From contig NZ_FOFF01000028.1 in NCBI RefSeq assembly GCF_900110755.1, positions 48,697 through 112,696 of the forward strand: a stretch of DNA of 64,000 nt, in the 5' to 3' direction. The DNA comes from Streptomyces sp. yr375 (GTDB taxonomy: Bacteria; Actinomycetota; Actinomycetes; Streptomycetales; Streptomycetaceae). Positions 58,843-64,000 of this stretch are shown piece by piece; positions within the stretch are counted from its first letter, which is position 1; each line of letters starts with the position of its first letter. Below the pieces are notes generated by a model. It made no database searches and was not told the DNA's origin. It was given only the letters and a program-made list of their open reading frames with translations. The position numbers were made by a program, and so were the translations under genes.

Positions 58843-59154
58843 TCACGGTGCTCCTGCCGCGGGCCGGGTCAGTTCGGGCGGGTAGCCCTTTGCGCGGAGC
58901 CAGGTGTCGAGGGCGAGAGCGACGATGTCTCCATGCGGTACGCCAGTGTCGGCGTTGTAGCGGCGGATCCGGCGCTGGAGCTGGAGGACTTCGGGGACGG
59001 CGTGGTTGAGCTGTCCGCGTTTGGTGTGCCGGTTTCTGATGACGTCCAGAGTGTCCGGATGCGGCGTAAGAACGTCATCGGTCGACTGGGGCTCGGCGTC
59101 GAGGGCATCGGCGATTTCACGTAGTCGGCGGGCGTAAGGGGACTGATCAGGCAC
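58843..59154 (-). CDS. Small DNA-binding-type protein, paralogue of the ParA partner
   Basis: 103 aa from GTG 59154 (GGGAG 9 nt upstream). Its C-terminal half (LQLQRRIRRYNADTGVPHGD...ALDTWLRAKG) matches the C-terminus of the protein at 59275-60141, suggesting a common ribbon-helix-helix or similar dimer fold. It may be a shortened second partition protein or an operon regulator. It lies just before the MFS gene, at the join of plasmid block and cluster. Confidence 0.65.
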   Translation of the reverse strand: MPDQSPYARRLREIADALDAEPQSTDDVLTPHPDTLDVIRNRHTKRGQLNHAVPEVLQLQRRIRRYNADTGVPHGDIVALALDTWLRAKGYPPELTRPAAGAP

Positions 59155-59180
59155 GCGAGCTGCTCCCGTCGGTCTGGCTA

Positions 59181-59196
59181 TGCGGATAGCTATCCG
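59181..59196. promoter_or_regulatory. 16-bp perfect palindrome between the two partition-type genes
   Basis: GCGGATAGCTATCCGC is a perfect inverted repeat, followed by an AT-rich stretch with CTATT...AATAG symmetry and two TTGG repeats (59197-59216). It lies in the 120-bp gap upstream of the small paralogue and could be its operator or a centromere-like site. Confidence 0.5.
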
Positions 59197-59274
59197 CCTA
59201 TTGGGTTATTGGAATAGTCGGCATGGGGCGGTCTCCCTTGCATGGAGGTGGCCGCCCCATGCCTCGCGGTCGTG

Positions 59275-60141
59275 TCAGAAGCCGCGGGTGGTGAGCCACT
59301 CGTCCAGGGCGACGGAGACGATGTCGCCAATGGGCAGGTGATCGAGTTCGTTGTCCAGCGCGAAGCGCTTGATCCGCTTCTTCAGCTTCAGCGCGGCAGG
59401 AACCGACGAGTCCAGGCTCTCCCGCGCGATGATCCGCTGGTTGAGAACGACCGCGACCTCGGGAATGTCCTTGGGACGGCCGGGACCGTGAGCGTACGGC
59501 GTCCCCTCGCTGGGGGCCTCCTGCGATCGAGTGTCCTGTTCCTGGTGCGTCCCCGGTCCCTCGGTTCTCACCGGGAACGCGGTACCGCCTGCGACCGGAG
59601 GGACGGCAGGGCGAACTGCCACCTCGGCGGCCGGAGCCGCGCCAGCAGCCGCGGACGTGACGGGAGACGGATCATGCTGCGCAACGGGTTCGGCCGGTTG
59701 CGTGGCCTGGACCGCAGGTGCTCCAGGTACGGCAGCCGGGACCACAGGCGTCACCTGCTGCACCACCGGCTCCCCACCGGGCCCCGCCACGGGGGCGACG
59801 ACCTCCGCGCCAACCCGCGCACTGGTGGCTGGCTCCGGCACGAAGCCGCTCGGCGCCTGGGCAGTCGGCTGCGCGAAGATCTGTGTGATTTCGGGCACCG
59901 CCTCGGTTCGAACCTGCGCCGACGCGTCGGTGGGAACGACGGGAGGTGTGGGCTGAGCCTGCGGCTCGCTGGCAGAGGGATGGCCTTCGTCCTGGGTGGC
60001 GGCCTGTTCGGCGGCGTACTGCTCGGGGGTGAGCTCGGCGGCCGGGGGAGGGGGCGGAGGGGTCGTCTTCCTGGCTCCGCCCAGGGCGCGACCGCCCGTG
60101 CGGCGGGCCGGCGGCTTCGGCCTCTCGTTCTTCTCGCTCAT
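59275..60141 (-). CDS. ParA-partner (ParB-like) partition protein
   Basis: 288 aa. Residues 1-210 are low complexity, rich in Ala, Pro, Glu and Val; the C-terminal 70 residues (ALKLKKRIKRFALDNELDHLP ... ALDEWLTTRGF) form the conserved DNA-binding type domain shared with the 103-aa neighbour. Its ATG overlaps the ParA stop by 4 nt, the usual par operon order. Start and end are certain; naming as ParB-like rests on context. Confidence 0.7.
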   Translation of the reverse strand: MSEKNERPKPPARRTGGRALGGARKTTPPPPPPAAELTPEQYAAEQAATQDEGHPSASEPQAQPTPPVVPTDASAQVRTEAVPEITQIFAQPTAQAPSGFVPEPATSARVGAEVVAPVAGPGGEPVVQQVTPVVPAAVPGAPAVQATQPAEPVAQHDPSPVTSAAAGAAPAAEVAVRPAVPPVAGGTAFPVRTEGPGTHQEQDTRSQEAPSEGTPYAHGPGRPKDIPEVAVVLNQRIIARESLDSSVPAALKLKKRIKRFALDNELDHLPIGDIVSVALDEWLTTRGF

Positions 60142-60854
60142 GCCTCGGTCAGCTCCTTCATCAGGTTGGCGTACTCGCTCAGTTCGGTGGGGATCTCGCC
60201 GAAGGCCTCCATGTAGTGGACCCAGGAGTGGATGGTGGTGTCGGCGAGCGGGAACGGCTCGTCACGGTCCGGGCCGATGCCCTCGCCCTCGGCGGGCTCC
60301 AGCAGCTGCTGCTTCGCCCGGCCCGGCAGGCTGGTGCGGTCGTCGGCCTTGACCATGACGACGTGGGCGGTGACGCCGTGTTCGTTGCGGGCGGCGGCGC
60401 GCTCGGCCTCGTCGAAGGTGGCCACGAGCTTGCGACGCTCGATCTTGGTGGGGGCGACCGGGACGAGCAGCAGGTTCGCCTCGGTGACAGCCTCGTGGAA
60501 GATGCGGGCGCTGCCGCCGCCGGCGTCGACCACGATCGCGCCGAACTCGGCGCGCTTGGTACGGATGTACTCGGCGATGTCGTCGAACGGGTACCGCTCG
60601 ACAACCAGGTTGGCCGGGATCTCGAAGCCGGCGGCCTGGGCGACCTTGAACCAGTCGTAGGCGGACTGGCTGGTGGCGTCGGCGTCCAGCAGCAGCGTGG
60701 GCAGGCCGAGGACGATGGCGTAGTAGAGGGCGATGAACCAGGCGGAGGTGGTCTTGCCGGTGCCGCCCTTGAGCATGCCGACGACGATGACGAAGGCGTC
60801 CCAGACGTGTTCTGTGGCTGCGGCCAGGGTCTTGTGACGGGTGTTCTCGTTCAC
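60138..60854 (-). CDS. parA: ParA-type partition ATPase
   Basis: 238 aa from GTG 60854 (AGGAG about 12 nt upstream). Deviant Walker A motif MLKGGTGKTT (residues 27-36), Walker A' FGAIVVDAGGG, and the LLVPVAPTKIERRKL segment are typical of small ParA/Soj-like ATPases. No N-terminal HTH is present, so it is the small type Ib-like form. With the overlapping partner it forms a plasmid segregation module. Confidence 0.88.
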   Translation of the reverse strand: MNENTRHKTLAAATEHVWDAFVIVVGMLKGGTGKTTSAWFIALYYAIVLGLPTLLLDADATSQSAYDWFKVAQAAGFEIPANLVVERYPFDDIAEYIRTKRAEFGAIVVDAGGGSARIFHEAVTEANLLLVPVAPTKIERRKLVATFDEAERAAARNEHGVTAHVVMVKADDRTSLPGRAKQQLLEPAEGEGIGPDRDEPFPLADTTIHSWVHYMEAFGEIPTELSEYANLMKELTEA

Positions 60855-61021
60855 GTGTGCTTGATCTCCTGAAATGGGGAAGGGGTGTTGTTTGATGCGC
60901 GCGTTGGCGAGCGGGCCGACGAGGGGGGGTGCCCGTGCTGCCTTGTGGTGGCCGGAATGGCGCACGGCCGCGTTCTTGATCTGCCAGGCAGGTCGGGGAA
61001 CCCCAACGAGGACGTGGGGGC

Positions 61022-61594
61022 TCATGGTCGCTTCCTTGTGATGTGGGCGGGGCCGTGGTGGTGCTGGGGCCGCATGCGGGTGCCGACTTGGTGCAGGAGC
61101 CGGTAGACGGTGGCGACGGAGTAGCTGTGCTCCCTGGCGAGTTCCGGCACCGTGGCACCGGCCTCGTACCGCGCCCGCAGGGACACCGCGAGCTTCTGCC
61201 GCTCGACGGCCCGCGTTGCGGCGCGCATCCGCAGCGTCTGCTGGGTGGTGCGAACGGTGCCGCCGGCCTCGATCAGCAGGCGCCGGGCACCGCGCCTCGT
61301 CTCTCCCGCCGCTGTGGCGAGTTCGGTGAGCGTTGCGCCGTGCTGCTCATACAGGGTGCGCAGATGAGCGGCGAGGCGCTGGCGGGCCTGTGGGTTCTGC
61401 CGCATCCGGCGGGTCTGCCAGGACGTGCGCATGACGGTCCCGGCGTCGTGCAGCCGGTTGAGAACGGTGCCATACGACAGGCCGCTGGCGGTGACCAGTT
61501 CTTCGACCGTGGCACCGGCCTCGTACTGCTGGCGCAGGGCCTGGGGCGTCACCGCCTCGCTCGCGCCAGGCGTGGCCGGGGGATTTGGGTTCAT
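61022..61594 (-). CDS. Triple helix-turn-helix protein
   Basis: 190 aa from ATG 61594, overlapping the initiator-like gene stop by 4 nt. Three tandem copies of a module of about 55 residues (LRxxYEAGATVxELAxxxxYSxxTVxRLLHxxGT) fill the protein, each a predicted HTH. Such repeats would read a repeated DNA site, for example the iterons upstream. It likely regulates plasmid replication or partition (inference). Confidence 0.75.
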   Translation of the reverse strand: MNPNPPATPGASEAVTPQALRQQYEAGATVEELVTASGLSYGTVLNRLHDAGTVMRTSWQTRRMRQNPQARQRLAAHLRTLYEQHGATLTELATAAGETRRGARRLLIEAGGTVRTTQQTLRMRAATRAVERQKLAVSLRARYEAGATVPELAREHSYSVATVYRLLHQVGTRMRPQHHHGPAHITRKRP

Positions 61595-63090
61595 GCGACG
61601 GACTCCCATTCGCTGAGGGCTTCGGCATGGGCAGCGGCCAGCTCGTCGTAACTGCGTTGGTCAGATGGAGTGATGAGGATCAGGCGGCCGTCGGTGGCGA
61701 CCCGCCAGTCGGCGGCCGGACGACCGGTGACCGGGTCGAGGACGCGCCCGTCCGGGGCGTGCCACGTGGGCGGGATCTCGTCGGGGCGTGGCACGGGTAC
61801 CAGGACCTGGCGGCCGTCGCGGACGATCACCACGGCCTTGCTGCGGTGCTCCGAAAGCCGGTCCAGTGCCTGCTGGTAGGCCGCCCGTTCCGCCTTGTGT
61901 AGGTCCTTGCGCCGGGCCGCGATGCCCCAGGTGCCGTGTTGCTCGGCGATGTTGGCCCAGCCCTGTGCCGGCGTACGGCCGTTGCCAGCGTCCGGAAGGT
62001 GGATACCGAAGCCCTCCAACGCACGTGGCGCGAGGGTCCAGGTCTCCCCGGTGTGGTGAACGAGGCCGTGGTCGGCGAGGCGATTCAGGATCCGGTAGGT
62101 GGTGGCGCGGGAGACCGAGGACGTACCGACGAGCTCGGCAACGGTCTGGACGGGGTGCTGGTGCAGGGCGCTAATGATCAGGAGAGCGGCGCTGCCTAGG
62201 GCGTGGTGGGCGAAGGCGTCGTGGCCCATCAGATGGCCGAGGACGGTGGAGTCGATGTCGGCCGTCGTGGCCGTCTCAGGGGTGGTCCACTCCCCAAGTG
62301 CCGGGTCGGGGGGGAACTGAGTGGACCGGAAACGAGACAGCAGAGCGGCGCCACCGTGACCGGGGATGTTGCCGTCTCCCAGGTACCAGGTGGAGCCCTC
62401 CCGGCCATGGCCCACCCGCAGACGCCGCAACCAGCCCCGAGGCCGGAGGACCGTCTCGTAGACGACCCGCAGGGTCGTGCGGGAGACACCGGCTTCCTCC
62501 GCCGTCTGCCGCTCACTGGCGTGGTGCAAGGGTCCACCCGCGATCTCGGCGAAGTTCAGGTGCGCCCGCAGCACCCGCAGCGCGGTCCGTCCTCGTTCTC
62601 CCCGCCAGGGCGTGGTCTCGATCCGGTCGCGGAGGGCGGCGAGGACCTCGTACGCCTCGTGCCGGGAGCCCAGCGCCGTGGTGCTGCTGATCGCGTCCGA
62701 GGCGCTGGCCAACACCCGGCGGATGTAGTCCAGGGCGCGCGACTGCCCGGAACGCAGCGCGATGTTGCGGGTGTGCCGTCCGCCTTCGTGCTCGGGGTGC
62801 AGCAGGAGCTGCGTGAGCTGGTCGATGCTGCCGCCGGCGCGGGCCACGTGGCAGGCGATGGCCGCGGTGATCCGGTGCCCGTGCTCGGCCGCGCCCTGGC
62901 GGTCCGCGCGCAGGACCACACTCCGGCCGTCCGAGCCGAGCCTGCTGTAACTGCCCGTCGCGTAGCGGCCCGTGAGGTCGCCGAGCAGGATCAGATCGGC
63001 TGCGGCCGACGGCAGTTGGAAAAGGCCCTGGGGGCCGTGGAGGCGATTGAAGTGTCGTTGGGGGAGTGGCTGGTGGGTGCTGTCTGTCAC
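61591..63090 (-). CDS. Replication-initiator-like protein with two winged-helix segments
   Basis: 499 aa from GTG 63090. The N-terminal part has a primase/Rep-like segment (LLLHPEHEGGRHTRNIALRSGQSRALDYIRRVL) similar to primase C-terminal domains of actinobacterial Rep proteins. Near 210-255 lies one HTH (ERQTAEEAGVSRTTLRVVYE) and near 320-370 a MarR-like winged helix (AELVGTSSVSRATTYRILNRL). It faces away from the iteron region directly upstream, the arrangement of Rep gene and origin on plasmids. The exact replicon type is not recognised. Confidence 0.65.
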   Translation of the reverse strand: MTDSTHQPLPQRHFNRLHGPQGLFQLPSAAADLILLGDLTGRYATGSYSRLGSDGRSVVLRADRQGAAEHGHRITAAIACHVARAGGSIDQLTQLLLHPEHEGGRHTRNIALRSGQSRALDYIRRVLASASDAISSTTALGSRHEAYEVLAALRDRIETTPWRGERGRTALRVLRAHLNFAEIAGGPLHHASERQTAEEAGVSRTTLRVVYETVLRPRGWLRRLRVGHGREGSTWYLGDGNIPGHGGAALLSRFRSTQFPPDPALGEWTTPETATTADIDSTVLGHLMGHDAFAHHALGSAALLIISALHQHPVQTVAELVGTSSVSRATTYRILNRLADHGLVHHTGETWTLAPRALEGFGIHLPDAGNGRTPAQGWANIAEQHGTWGIAARRKDLHKAERAAYQQALDRLSEHRSKAVVIVRDGRQVLVPVPRPDEIPPTWHAPDGRVLDPVTGRPAADWRVATDGRLILITPSDQRSYDELAAAHAEALSEWESVA

Positions 63091-63272
63091 GGTGGGGTCG
63101 TCTCGCAAGGACGTGGACGCCGCCCAGGCCCGCTGAAACCACGGGCGGCATCCGGAACCGACCTCCCATCGGTGCCAGGCGAAGCCTCCAGGATTGCCGT
63201 CCTGGAGGCCTCGTGTGCCTGGCTCCGTACTGGAGGCAGGCGTCCCCATCGCAGCTCGACCACGGTCGATCG

Positions 63273-63800
63273 GAGGGCCTCTGGCTGCCTGTGAGCGGCC
63301 CGAGCCGAATTCCGGCTCGAATGCCCTGGCAGGTCACAGCCGATCGGGGTTCAATCAGAGGTAGGGCCTCTGAGTTCACACCCGAGCGACTGAGGCCCGA
63401 CCGGTTCGGAAGGGGCCGGCACAGAGCGCGATTGCCTCTGGCCGACTTTCCGCCCGAATCGGTCGGCTGGCAGAGTGACTGCGTCTGATTGCCTCTGATC
63501 GGACCCGGCTGCTCAGAGAGCCAGGATCAGAGGGGTTGCCTCTGACTGGCTCTGAGCGCCCCGGGTCGAATCGGGGTCGAATCAGAGCGGTTTCCTCTGA
63601 CTGCCTCCGATCGCCTCTGCAACCCGTCCTTGCAGGTCACAGCCGGTCCGATCCCGGAAACCCGCAGGTCAGAAAGGTGCTCCAGGAATACCCGGCGTAC
63701 AGCCCGACTCGTCTGCCGCTCTTTGTTTCCGCAGGTCAGAGGCCATGTTTTCTCGCTGAACAAACTGGCCGGGTCGAATTCGGGTCGAATTCGGGCCGTA
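63273..63800. repeat. Iteron field, putative plasmid origin
   Basis: Upstream of the initiator-like gene, CTCTGA or its complement TCAGAG occurs ten times between 63355 and 63741. GGGTCGAAT(C/T)-type units occur as 11-bp tandem pairs at 63563-63583 and 63771-63792, and GCAGGTCACAGCCG is present at both about 63329 and 63632. No convincing ORF fills the region. This density of short direct and inverted repeats next to a Rep-like gene fits an iteron-type origin. Confidence 0.6.
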
Positions 63801-63910
63801 AGGCTGGGTGACAGTGCGGCGATATACGGCTCGTATCGTCCATCCTGTACCGCAGATAAGGGGCGTGGTGGGCATATAGGGCACCTGTCGGGTGCAGGGT
63901 GCGGCCCCTA
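63801..63910. other. Spacer between iterons and insertion sequence
   Basis: About 110 bp with no gene or strong structure that I can see; GGGCACCTGTCGGGTGC at 63879 forms a short imperfect hairpin. Confidence 0.4.
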
Positions 63911-64000
63911 AGAGCTGTCCCGTAACTGCTGGTCACGGATGAGATGATCTTGCCGTGTCTGGTGTGATCACGGCGTCGGAGCCGTCCTGGATAGCCCCGT
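63911..64000 (+). mobile_element. Left end of an IS5-family-like insertion sequence (cut by window edge)
   Basis: GAGCTGTCCCGTAACTG at 63911 resembles the terminal inverted repeat of Streptomyces IS elements of this type, and a transposase frame starts 44 bp inside. The right end is outside the window, so the element and target duplication cannot be confirmed. Confidence 0.6.
63955..64000 (+). CDS. Transposase, first 15 residues only
   Basis: GTG 63955 opens the frame VSGVITASEPSWIAP, which matches the common N-terminus of IS5-family transposases in Streptomyces. The window ends here, so nothing further can be checked. Confidence 0.6.
   Translation, partial: MSGVITASEPSWIAP

Noticed and set aside
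1..64000. CRISPR arrays, tRNA and rRNA genes
   Set aside because: No regular repeat-spacer array and no tRNA- or rRNA-like sequence was seen. The repeats at 34944, 36796 and 63273 are too short or irregular for CRISPR.

Overview
The window is very high in G+C, uses GTG and TTG starts freely, and carries SARP-type regulation and actinobacterial protein families. It is most likely Streptomyces or a close relative. From about 790 to 58760 it holds one large biosynthetic gene cluster for a non-ribosomal peptide / polyketide hybrid. At about 58843-63800 the cluster abuts a plasmid-type partition and replication block: two related small ribbon-helix-helix-type proteins, ParA, a triple-HTH protein, a replication-initiator-like protein and an iteron field. 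The right edge is the start of an insertion sequence. A plasmid (or integrated plasmid) location is therefore likely. The left edge holds part of an FAD oxidoreductase and a secreted protease-inhibitor-like protein, which probably lie outside the pathway.

Layout. 790-14612 (minus): A-nMT-T-C-A-T-C, then A(Ser)-FkbM methyltransferase-T, MbtH and C-T-C. 14730-16494 (minus): an Fe/2OG oxygenase and a haem-oxygenase-like di-iron oxidase. 16896-19682 (minus): ATP-grasp ligase, VOC protein and a luciferase-like monooxygenase. 19825-20643 (plus): unrecognised protein. 20702-24994 (minus): phosphotransferase, type II thioesterase, flavodoxin-like reductase and a lone A domain. 25100-27526: two convergent P450s. 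27523-33487 (minus): A-T, a thioesterase-like protein with a Cys nucleophile, A-T (Gln-like code) and a B12 radical SAM protein. 33607-36805: a lone C domain and a divergent T-C. 36904-39054 (plus): penicillin-acylase-type hydrolase. 39040-40952 (minus): T-TE and the SARP regulator. 41669-53730 (plus): FAAL-T-C with an A domain split over two genes, KS-AT-T, a second luciferase-like monooxygenase, class IV aminotransferase, ThiG-like protein and alpha/beta hydrolase. 53808-58760 (minus): T-C, a PhyH oxygenase fused to a dead carrier domain, a 44-residue acidic peptide, a DapF-like protein with both catalytic Cys replaced by Ser, and an MFS exporter.

How it may work (inference). The FAAL loads a fatty acyl group, the following C/A/T and KS/AT/T stations extend it, and an unusually dissociated NRPS (7 A, 8 C and about 12 T domains, many free-standing) builds the rest. 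T-TE releases the product. The acylase may later remove the lipid. Readable A-domain codes point to serine (probably O-methylated), a glutamine-like residue and an N-methylated aromatic residue. I do not recognise the product.

Regulation. Ten promoters in the cluster share the same 32-bp layout: a 6-bp half site ending in AAC(C/T) (AACC or AACT; TACC in one case), 5 bp, a second such half site, 9 bp, and a -10 hexamer. This is the arrangement expected of SARP operators. It ties most of the scattered operons to the regulator at 40083-40952 and supports a start or first cistron in several places.
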